NCBI GenBank assembly: GCA_963921195.1
Contig: OY992537.1
Coordinates: 75,212,894-75,276,893, forward strand
Length of the DNA stretch: 64,000 nucleotides
Reading direction: 5' to 3'
From: Pegoplata infirma
Taxonomy: Eukaryota > Arthropoda > Insecta > Diptera > Anthomyiidae
Below are positions 1 to 9,647 of the stretch, piece after piece. The notes below the pieces were generated by a model, which saw only the letters and a list, made by a program, of their open reading frames with translations, was not told where the DNA came from and made no database searches. Every line of letters begins with the position of its first letter. The stretch's first letter is position 1. Both the position numbers and the translations under genes were made by a program.

Positions 1-318
1 CTGAAAATTACAAAAGCGCCCAATCAGCAGAAGAACACTCAACAAAAAAAGTTTGTAAAATTATTAAACAAAAAAAATAATAAGTAATTTTTTGGTAAAA
101 TTATTAATCGCGATTAATCGCACCAAATAATCGTAATCGTAATCGACAAAAAAATCATGCGATTACGATTAATCATTTTCTTTAAAATACACGGGTTTTA
201 TAACGATTTTAAAATATATTATATTGGCCAACGATTCATTTGAATTATTTGCAATTTCTCTTTCCTTTTTTATCGTAAAAGTAATTTAAATTTAAAGTAA
301 AATTTAAATTTTCATCTT
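1..318. other. AT-rich stretch with clustered TAATCG runs
   Basis: No gene is seen. 100-180 is dense in ATTAATCG/AATCGTAATCG, and inverted-orientation TAATCG clusters recur at 4525-4570. This suggests the remains of two ends of one interrupted element, the left end lying outside the window. Confidence 0.4.
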
Positions 319-390
319 ACAAGGGAAGTATCTCAACCCTTATGAACAGATTTGCATTAAACATAAAATATATATGGGCAATTCCATCAT

Positions 391-1650
391 GTCGAACGTG
401 ACCGTTGCACACATTAAAGTTGGAAAAAAAGTCAAAATAAAAAGATTTTTTTTCTTGACAAAAGGGGAAACTTATAGCTCTTAACTAGCTCTATAATTGT
501 TGCTCAGGTTGATTTTGAAAATTGTTTGAAGCTTTCGAAATGATCGGAAAATAGACAACCATTCGCACGGGACAAAAAACAGAAGTCGTTTTCGCGACAA
601 TCAATCAAAACTCTGATTTCAGCGAAACCTGAGGCAATATCACAATTCGACTAATTTCGAAATGTTGGCTTATAATGTCTCTTAAAAGTTGTAAAATTTT
701 ACCTCAAAATTATTTCTACTTTTTTTTTAATTTAACTTTAATCACTGTCGCACGGGACATGTCGCACGGGACCGTTTTTTCCATCATCATATTTATGTTT
801 TTTTATTGTTCTTTTTTAACAAATTATAAATAAATAAGCTTAGAAAACCTGGCATATATATTTTTCGTTCCTCTGGTCTGGTTCGTATTGAATTTCAGCC
901 AAGTCGGTTCAGTGGTTCAAAAGTTATTAGCAAAACCGAGAATTTCAGATTAGTTTCACCTTAAATTCAAGTGTTGAAAACCCGTTAAACATGTTTTTAA
1001 AACATTGGTAAGTCACAAAACTATTTTACAACGTATTTTTGTCACTCAAAAATTTTGTCACAAAAAAGTACACTCGAAAAAGTTTTACACTCAAAAAAAT
1101 TTTACACTCAAAAAAAAATTTAGTAAATTATTTTTTTTTTTTTTCCAAAAATTACTTAAAAAAAATTTTTTTACATAACATTAAATATTTCTAATCCAAA
1201 ATATTATTTAATTTCACTTAAAAAGAGCATTGTGGAGGGTATTCATAGATTCGCCTAGTCGAATTTAACTTTTCTACTTGTTTAATTTATTGTCTTGTAA
1301 TTTCATTTCATCTTCCTTCAACTTTTCTCTCCGCCGTTTGCATCTCTTTTTATTTTTTTCGCCGTTTATACTCATCTATACTTAAATATTTTAAAAGAAT
1401 GTATTAAAATAAGTAAATCATTAATTTAAGAAAAAAATATTTTTTCAAAATTTGAAAATCCACATTTACCATGTCGCACGTGACCAACTTTATATAAGAA
1501 CCAAGATCACAGATTTTATTATTTTTTAAATTTTTTTTTTTTATTTTAATTGTAATAAAAATCTGTGTTTGTTCTCAATATTTGATGAATTTTCGTCATG
1601 TCTACTTGACGCACTAATAACTAATGTTGTTTTTCTATGTCGCACGGGAC
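391..1650 (+). repeat. six direct copies of GTCGCACGGGAC-like motif
   Basis: The motif or close variants occur at about 391, 562, 747, 761, 1473 and 1639, all in the same orientation. It stands out because it is GC-rich inside very AT-rich DNA. Function unknown. Confidence 0.6.
836..1284 (+). repeat. dispersed TATACCC-hairpin repeat, 5'-truncated, subfamily B
   Basis: Matches the 3' half of the full copy at 48719-49588: TTTTTCGTTCC, GAATTTCAGCCAAGTCGG and AACCCGTTAAAC blocks, then GGAGGGTATTCATAGATTCG and a terminus CTACTTGTTTA. It was probably inserted in the older foldback. Confidence 0.75.
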
Positions 1651-3348
1651 ATCGAAATATGTGATAAAGCATAGCAAAAACTAACCGTTATTTTTTGAAT
1701 TGCATAGTTTGTTATGCATTTTTTTTAGCTCTTTGTATCTCCAGAAAGATTTTTTAAAAGCAAAAGTCCATATTTAATGCTTCTCTTTAAGAACTTTTAA
1801 CAAAACAAAAGGTGCAATAGAAATGTCTCAATGAGAAAAAATTGGATTGCTCGACTTTACATTCGAATATCTCGAAATGGGTTATGAATAAATGTAAAAT
1901 GTGTTCACATTAGTTAAATTTGATTGTTTTCCTATGAAAATATGTTAAAACAAATTCGTTTCAGGAACTTTTGGTTTCTTGGTCTTGGTAGACCTTTTGG
2001 TGGAAGTGCCCATATAAAAGAGACAATTCTAAGGTTGGGGGTTCAAAACATTGGTCAAAAATGTCGAAAAAATCGTTTTTTGAATTTTTCAGCCATTTCT
2101 TTCTTAGGAACTATATGATGTTTACATATGAGAAGAAAGGTTTTTTTAAGGCCTATCCAACGCACAGTGCCACATTTGGCCAATCTAGGACGACAAAAAT
2201 CCAAGTTTATTTATATTGACTGGAATTTCGGTATAAATGTTCGTTTTGACTTCAAAAACAACATTAGGAAAAAATATGGGAGGCCAGTTAACGGCCACGC
2301 CCAGTTTTTAGAAAATTTTTAATTTTGGTTGTTATTTCTTTAAACTTGGTATATATACTCTGAAGGACTGTAGAAATAATATCACAAAACAAGGGGCGGT
2401 CAGATAACTGCCACGCCCACTTTTTAAAAATATGTTTAAAAAATATGTAAAAACAAGGTTTACATATCGCCCCACTGTAGTCGGCGTCGCAGACGGTCGC
2501 AAAAGTTAGCTGTTGAAAAAAGTACTATGGATATTGGTCAATATGTCCTAAAAAGTCCGGCGACCAATAGAGACCAAACACAAAAGTTCTATTCCATCAA
2601 AAAAAATAAATATATAATTTTCTTTTCAAAAATTTTTATTATGTTAAAAATTTAATAAAAAATTGTTTAAAAAAAGAAAAAAAGATATGACTTAAAGCCT
2701 TTAAATATCCGTTAAAATTACCAATAAAAGAGTGTATAAATATCTTTTTTTTCTAATAAGTTACAACAGAATAAAATCGTCTTAATTAATGCAAAATAAT
2801 GAACACTACTTTCAGGATTTTACAAGATGCAACTTTATGCACCACATCTTAATATCGAATTGAATTACAGTTCTTATATGAGTATTTCCGTGTTATTAGG
2901 AATGTTTTATAATACATACAACCAAATCATAAAAATCGGGTAACTTTTTCTTTTGATTTTTGCTGTGCTAGATTGGCAAAATGTGGTACTGTGCAACCTG
3001 TGGCATAACCTTCAAAAATTTTGGCTTCGTTAAACACTTTTTTCATGAAAATGAGTAAATTTTGGGAGGTGTTTATATGAAGACATAAACCTATGATGTC
3101 CATATGAATACGAAATAATCTTTATTAAATTTAAGCCGACATTTTTTTTGCTCTAGAGGATATTCCTGTTAGTTCGGGAGTTATCGAAATTTTCCCGGAG
3201 TTCCACATTGTTTCATAAGGGGACAACGAAATTTTGAAACACTGATATGGCCTATAAACCGAGACACCCCAACCTTAAAATCGTCACTTTTATATATATT
3301 TTAAGTTTCAGTCAAATCGGTTCATAAGGGTTGAGATACTTCCCTTGT

Positions 3349-3735
3349 TAGTAACCCCACAATTTTGTTTTAAAAGTAATCCAAAAGACGCTCTTTCTAA
3401 ATTTGCTTATAAATTTTCACACAATCAGCTGTTCAGTGGCCATTGGCAGGTATTCTGATACGAAATTCGAAAGATTAAAATTTTCGGAACTCCCAAATAT
3501 ATATACACATAAAAGTATTTTTTGTGAAATGTTTTTTTACAAAATGATCCTTCATTACAAATTTCAAAGTCTAGGATCGTTATTTCATAAAATAAGAAAC
3601 GGACAAAAAGTAAAGTTTTTTTTACCAATTTTACAAGCCTTACAAATTAAGTTCACAACAAGTACATTTTTTCAGCTGGTTTTTTTACTAAAGGGTCCTG
3701 TATTCCAAATTTCACCCCTTTTCGTCCCCTTAACA
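3349..3735. other. no feature recognised
   Basis: AT-rich sequence with overlapping short open frames on both strands that lack any recognisable domain. Nothing supported. Confidence 0.5.
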
Positions 3736-4410
3736 ATTTTTCAAAAATCCGGCCACATTTTTTAAATTTTTTTTTTGTTTAGATGTTTGTCTATCCACAT
3801 AAAAAATTCAGGCGGGCATTTTTCGTGTTTTTCGAGAAAATCGCATTTGAATATAGGATTTCAGAAAAATTCTATAATTCTCTTGTAATTTATTGGGTCA
3901 ACACCGCGTATGAGTAACGACTATTTGCGAAACCAATGAATTTTCGTTACTCATACGCGGTTTTGACACAATAAAATACAAGACAATTACAGAATTTTTA
4001 TGAAATCTAATATTCAAATGCTATTTTCTCGAAAAATACGAAAATTTTTTTGTGTGAATAGACAAACATCTAAACTTAAAACAACAATGTGTCAGATTTT
4101 TGATAAATTGACTTTTTTAAAAAAATTAAAACTTTCCGAACGGTTTCTGAAAATTTTCCAACATAAAAAGTTTTAGTAGATAGCCCATATAAAAATATAC
4201 ATGAATGTTAATTTTTACGATTGTGGTGAGTTTCGTAAATTTAATAAATATTTAATTAAGGGAACTCGACACAATTTTGAAAATTTTTTCAATATTTATG
4301 AGCGTCATAAGTCTAGTTTTTAAAAAATTTAAAAACCAAAAACCCTATCCATACCACCTATTCAGACATTCATGGGACATATGTTTTTTCGAAGGTCATT
4401 TGGTGTGGAA
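3736..4410. repeat. palindromic element, family P1, partial copy
   Basis: Arms of about 190 bp around a loop near 3934. GGTCAACACCGCGTATGAGTA is mirrored by TACTCATACGCGG, and AGATGTTTGTCTATCCACA by TGTGAATAGACAAACATCT. The right arm extends to TCATTTGGTGTGGAA, as in the complete copies at 33452-34555 and 60463-61484, but the matching outer part of the left arm is missing. Confidence 0.75.
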
Positions 4411-5193
4411 AGATAATTTTATTGCATAAAATATTTACTTTTGTATTTTCGTACATTCTGAAATGTAAATTTTAAGAGTTTTTTTTTTTAAATAAACTAT
4501 TGCAATTATATTTATTTTAAAAACTCGATTAATCGATAATCGCGATTATGAAATATCTCGATTATTTGAAAACTCTAATTAAAACATTGTAAATTCAATC
4601 AAAAATAGTTCTAGTTTAGTGAAATGCATGTTGAAATTTTATTTGCAAAACTACAAATAAATTTTTTAAAATTTTTCCAGATTTTTTTTAGTTTATTATA
4701 AATAATAAAAATTTGTTATTTATTCGACCCTTAACTTGTGCAATGAAAGAGAGTTTATTCTTGTTCGAGGTAATTTATTTTCCCCATAATGAAAAAACAT
4801 TACAAGTACTTATGTTAACTCTAATTTCTCTCTTAGGATATTCTCTCAACAAATACTCATACAATTTTGGCTTTTAAAAATTTTGGACACGTTTAGGATT
4901 TAATTTACAATCGATTCGGATTTTCCAATTACTTCCCAACTTCAGAATTCTTTAGAAAATTGTGGTTATATTCTTGTGTTTTAAACATCAAATATTCATA
5001 TTCTCAATTATTTCAATCCAGTGCGAACTACGGTAAAAGGAAATAAGAGAAATCAGTTAATTCGAAATTTGACTAGCATCTATTTGATCAATTCAATCAT
5101 GAAAATTACCAAATTTTTGTAAGTAGTAACTCTACACTAAGAAAATTATGTCATTAACTGTTTGTAGGTTATTTTTAAATCAGAAATCAGGAT

Positions 5194-6498
5194 GGGATCC
5201 ACAGGAAAGGTGTGGGTATTATTGTTACGAACCAAATAGCTAACTGTGTCGCTGGATACGTACCAATGTCAGACAGAACAATGATGATCAAAATAACTGG
5301 AAAGACACTCAATATAAATATAATTCAAGTCTACGCTCCTACATGTGATGGAAATGACGACGAAATCGAAGAGTTCTACGGTGATATTGAAAAACTATTA
5401 AAAATGACGAAGCCACACGAAATTACTTTTATTCTGGGTGACTTTAATGCTAAAGTCGGACAGGAAGAAGTAATAGGGGTTACCGGGAAATTTGGATTGG
5501 GCGAACGAAATGAGAGGGGAGACAGGCTTGTACAATTCTGCCAAGAACATAAATTGAAAATTACAAACACTTTATTTCGACTACATCCTAGAAGACTATA
5601 CACATGGAAATCGCCACAAGACAATAGAGAAAACGTAGTGAGAAACCAAATAGATTATATATTAATAAACAGACGATACTGCTCTTGTGTGAAAAAATGT
5701 TCAACATACCCGGGAGCAGACGTGCCATCTGATCATAACCTCTTGATAGCAAATCTTCGAATCAAACTAGCTGTCACTCGCAAAAAGAAACAACAACCAA
5801 GAATTAACATTGGAAAACTTAATGATCCAGCAATTAAAAAAGAATGCAAGGAACGTATAAACACGAAACTTGAGGATGTCGATGGAGAAGATGTGGAAAA
5901 TTTGTGGAGTAATGTTAAGAATATTATAAGCACGACTACGAATAACACACTTGGAAGCTGCATACCACCAAAACAAGAAGAATGGATGACGGATGAAATT
6001 AGAGAACTTCGAATAGAACGTAGCAAACACAAAAATTCAAACTACGAAATGTACTGGGAAATAAATAAGGAGATCCGAACTGCCACCCGTGCCGCAAAGA
6101 ATGCACAACTAAATCGTAAATGTCAGGAAATCGAAAAACTGCAAAGACTTCATGACGATTTTAACCTTCACAAAAAACTGAAAGAAGCCGCCGGAGTATA
6201 TAAAAGAACATCATCAGCAATTTTATTCGACGAAAATAATGAAGCTGTATTCGAGATGACGGAAAGAAAACGCGTTTGGAAAGATTATGTAGCGAAATTA
6301 TTTACTGACGATGCTAGATCGGCTTATGACCGTGGCGCAGAAACCCCTATGACTGTAACGCCAATCACTAGATGTGAAGTGGAATATGCCATTACATCAC
6401 TTAAAGACAAAAAGGCAACAGGTCCAGATGAAATCCCTTCCGAAATTTTAAAGTTAATAGAAGGAAATAATATACAACTACTTACTAGTTACACTTTT
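5194..6498 (+). pseudogene. LINE ORF part 1: AP endonuclease and N-terminal RT region
   Basis: The open frame enters without a native start codon and runs to a TAA at 6499. Counting residues from 5212, it shows the AP-endonuclease motifs VYAPT (40-44), GDFNAKVG (76-83), IDYIL (147-151) and SDHNLL (173-178). After these come a basic linker and the first RT signature, KKATGPDEIPSEI. The endonuclease would nick the target DNA for target-primed reverse transcription. The same reading frame resumes right after the stop (LIYDTGEYPHDWL), so the break is a nonsense change or a compensated pair of small frameshifts around 6485-6510. Confidence 0.85.
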
Positions 6499-6501
6499 TA
6501 A

Positions 6502-7858
6502 CTCATTTATGATACAGGTGAATACCCACATGATTGGCTTACATCTACATTTATCACAATACCGAAGAAAAATAATGCGAGGAAATGCAGTGAATACAGA
6601 CTTATTAGCCTAATGAGCCATGCTTTAAAAATATTTCTTAGAATAATACACAAGAGAATATACGCCAAATGCGAAGTTGCTATGGGGAAATCACAATTTG
6701 GGTTTAAAGAAGGAATGGGAACTCGAGAAGCGCTACTTAGTATCCAAGTACTAATTCAAAATTGCCGGGATGTCCAAAAAGATGTCTTCCTGTGCTTTAT
6801 TGACTATGAGAAAGCATTTGATACTGTTCAACATGACAAGCTTATGGAAACACTAACCTCAATCGGATTAAACGAAAAAGAAATAAGATGTATTAAAAAT
6901 CTATATTGGAACCAGTCAGCAAGGATTGAAATTAATGGCGAAACTTCGGATGAAATTGTTATTTCAAAAGGTGTCCGACAGGGATGTATATTATCGCCCT
7001 TGTTATTTAACATATATTCCCAAAAAAATATTTCAAGAATCTGTTGAAGGAGAAAGAATAGGAATTAAAGTAAACGGAATGTTTATAAATAACATACGTT
7101 ATGCCGACGACACAACATTACTGTCAGGCAGCATATCTGGCCTACAGAAGCTGGTAGACAAACTTACATGTGTAAGTGAGTCATATGGTCTTAGAATCAA
7201 CATTAAAAAGACAAAATATATGGTTGTCAGCAAAAAAAATGTTCACCCCAGCGCGATACTAAAAATTGGAAGCACAGAAATTGAAAGAGTAAAAAATTTT
7301 AAATATCTGGGAGTTCTGATAAATGAACAATGGGACGCATCAAAGGAAATAAGATGTCGTATAGAGATGGCGAGAGATGCTTTTTTTAAATACAGTAAGA
7401 TATTGACAAGCCATGAAATCAGTCTTGCGACAAAGTCACGCTTCATCAAATGCTATGTGTGGTCTGTGCTTCTATATGCAGCGGAGGTATGGACAATTAA
7501 AGCGTCGGATGAGAAAAGATTAGAAGCTTTTGAAATGTGGATATACAGGCGTATACTGAAGATTCCATGGACTGACCGGGTCCCAAATATTGAAGTATTA
7601 AGAAGAATGAACCTTGACAGACAATTGATAAAAACCGTTAAACATCGAAAAACTTCGTATTTGGGTCATATAATGAGAAATGAAAAATATAAACTTCTCC
7701 AAACAATTCTCAAAGGGAAACTTGAAGGAAGACGAGCTAGAGGCAGAAGGGAACTTTCCTGGTTGAAAAATATTCAAGAATGGACAGGTTATAGTGATGA
7801 AAGAAGTCTCCTAAATGCAGCAAAATCAAGAGAACTGGTCGTTTCTGAATTATTATAA
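6502..7858 (+). pseudogene. LINE ORF part 2: reverse transcriptase core and C-terminus, frameshifted
   Basis: This continues the RT domain in the same frame as part 1: CFIDYEKAFDTV carries the first catalytic aspartate motif and GVRQGCILSPLLFN the next motif. At an A7 run (7022-7028) the frame shifts by one base. The next frame then reads NIRYADDTTLLSG, with the catalytic YADD box at 7100-7111. It goes on to the thumb and C-terminal region (KYLGVLINEQWDAS, SVLLYAAEVWTI, RILKIPWTDRVPN, RARGRRELSWLKN) and stops at 7856-7858. The C-terminal RILKIPWTDR..N pattern is typical of RTE-like and related endonuclease-RT proteins common in arthropod genomes. One missing base in the A-run would reconnect the frames; the copy is not functional as it stands. 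Confidence 0.85.
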
Positions 7859-8405
7859 AATGTATCAAATCTGTATATATATGTGTATATGTTTATTGTA
7901 ATTATAATTGTATGATCGCTAATATCCGAATAACGGATTGGCAAATAAAAGAAGAAGGTTATTTTAAAAAGTAATCAGTAAAGTTATTTTAAAAGAAAAA
8001 TTACTTATTTTATAAAGGATTTAATTTTTTTACTATTTCTGTAGTTTAATTTACTGTCCTAAAAAATACATTTTCTGTTACATTTATTTTCGGCAGTAAA
8101 AAATTTCTTCTATAGTTTTACTGTTTTTCAATACAAAATAAGTGAATATTCAGTAGTTTTTTAATGTTTTGGTTAGTCATTAAATTAACATTTAAAATTG
8201 ACTGTAAAGTGTTTGTTTTTTAAATGAAAAAACAGTGGAATGGTTTTTAAATAAAATTTAATTTGTGAATATTCACTGAAATTTACCTACATAACTTTTT
8301 GAGTGTATAAGTATTTGTTGGGACAATATCCTAAGAGAGAAATTAGAGTTAACATAAGTACTTGTAATGTAATGAGAAAAATAAATGACCTCGAACTTGA
8401 ATAAT

Positions 8406-8900
8406 ATATTTTTTAATTGAACAGTTATAATGCATATTTGGGGTCTAATTATACAGTGCAACAACCAAAATCGGAATGAGATGAAACCAAAAGTAAATGA
8501 AATGTTGGAATATTCCACAACAAAACTATCTTCTGAGTTTAGCGCTAGATTTTTTTTACACGCATTTGAAGTTAGTGAACTTTGATTATAATTATAACAA
8601 TAATTGCTTGAAAACTGTATAATAGCCTGTCCCGAAAAATAAAATTTAAGGTAATAGCAAAAACGATACCCTTTCGAGAGATGATGATGATGGGAAAAAT
8701 AATCCATAAAAAAATTTGAGTCAGTCTTTGCCTCCCTACAGCCGGTTAAAGTTCGCAATCGTAGTGTATTTTGCAAAAAATAAAAATATTTGTTGTTTTG
8801 GCCGCAATTGTTGTCAAAATTTTCGGAATGTGGAATAGGTTTATAACTATTTTTGGATGCCATTCTCCCAAGGGTCTATCTTATGGGCAATATTGTATTG
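8406..8900. other. no supported gene; longest anonymous open frame ends here
   Basis: A 196-codon minus-strand frame starts at 8863 and runs into the foldback arm and MITE end at 8273. It is rich in F, S, N and Y, contains a CAT/ATG simple repeat (HHHH), and shows no domain. The final part is repeat-derived, so it is not annotated as a gene. Confidence 0.5.
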
Positions 8901-9647
8901 GGGTCATTATTAGTGAAATCAATCATGAATATTCTTGACCCCCTCCGATATTGATGAAATTTGGTTAAGTTCTTACACTAGGTAAAAAACTAACAAATGC
9001 AAATTTGCAGCCCTCTTAGTCAACAGGGGCCGAAGATACGGAGGGTCAAAATTTCCCCCAAAAACTCCCAGTCGCGACACTTTACACCATAAAAACTTAA
9101 TATCGTTGGTTCAATTATAGCTAGAAAGCCCATTTTTAGTTTGTTTTGAAGCTCATAATATGCTCTATAAGACCTACCATAACCAAAAAATTTTCGAAAA
9201 AAAAATAAGGGTTACCTCCCTTATTTTAAGGTCGTGATAAAGGGAGGCGAAAATGGGGATGATGGTATCCCCGATTTTTTTTTTTACTTGATAATCTTAT
9301 AGAGAAAGTCCTAAAGAATATATTCTAAAATTTTTAAGTTGGGACAACAATGGGATCACTCAAAATCAAAATTTTTCACAATTTCCCCTAAAATCTCCAA
9401 ATCGCAACACTCTTGAACCTTAAAAATTTAATATCATATGTGCTATTGTAGCTACAGAGTCCATTTTTGTTTATTTTAAAGCTTATAGTACGCTCTACAA
9501 TACCTACCTTAACCAAAAAATTTTAGAAAAAAAGGAAGGGTGCTCCCCTTATTTAAAAGTCGTAGCAAAGGGTGGAGGAAATGGGGGAAAGCATCCCCCG
9601 ATTTTTTTTTTACTTGGTATTCTCAAAGTGCAAGTCCTAATGAACAT

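Larger units (their letters stand above)
319..3348. repeat. degraded foldback-like element interrupted by other repeats
   Basis: AAGGGAAGTATCTCAACCC at 320-338 is repeated inverted near 3330-3348 (GGTTGAGATACTTCCC). CACAGTGCCACATTTGGCC near 2163 is mirrored by GCAAAATGTGGTACTGTG near 2974. TAAGGTTGGG near 2031 is mirrored by CCAACCTTA near 3270. These nested inverted pairs imply one old palindrome broken by about 1.6 kb of inserted repeat. Two direct GCCACGCCCA boxes occur at 2294 and 2411. No gene is supported here. Confidence 0.5.
5191..7956 (+). mobile_element. RTE-like non-LTR retrotransposon, 5'-truncated, inactivated
   Basis: A LINE with an AP-type endonuclease followed by reverse transcriptase. 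The 3' end has a short tail (AATAAAAGAAGAAG) typical of RTE-like elements. It is flanked by imperfect copies of GGTTATTTT..AATCAG (5167-5190 and 7957-7978), which look like a target-site duplication of about 22-24 bp. The 5' end is cut off: the frame opens mid-protein and runs into a stop just upstream of the 5' junction. One in-frame stop and one frameshift make it a dead copy. It interrupts a TA-flanked MITE (5135-8305), so it inserted later. Confidence 0.85.
5135..8305. mobile_element. TA-flanked MITE (CACTYAAAA family), interrupted by the LINE
   Basis: The left terminus CACTAAGAAAATTATG (preceded by TA, 5133-5134) and the right terminus ending in CTTTTTGAGTG (followed by TA) match the ends of the copies at 15545-17368 and 61977-62763. 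Only about 400 bp belong to the MITE; the rest is the LINE at 5191-7956. Tc1/mariner-like by its TA target site. No transposase is encoded. Confidence 0.65.
4759..8405. repeat. inverted repeat arms enclosing MITE and LINE
   Basis: About 100 bp at 4759-4862 (ATTCTTGTTCGAGG ... CAACAAATACTCATAC) recur inverted at 8305-8405 (GTATAAGTATTTGTTGG ... CCTCGAACTTGAAT) with roughly 85-90% agreement by eye. They look like arms of an older foldback element into whose centre the MITE, then the LINE, were inserted. Confidence 0.7.

Noticed and set aside
3403..3765. 120-codon plus-strand open frame
   Set aside because: Hydrophobic, T-run-derived residues and overlap with the P1 palindrome arm. No homologous domain recognised.
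8273..8863. 196-codon open frame on the minus strand
   Set aside because: No domain, low-complexity composition, a CAT simple repeat, and its last third lies in MITE and foldback-arm sequence. Chance length is plausible in this AT-rich DNA.
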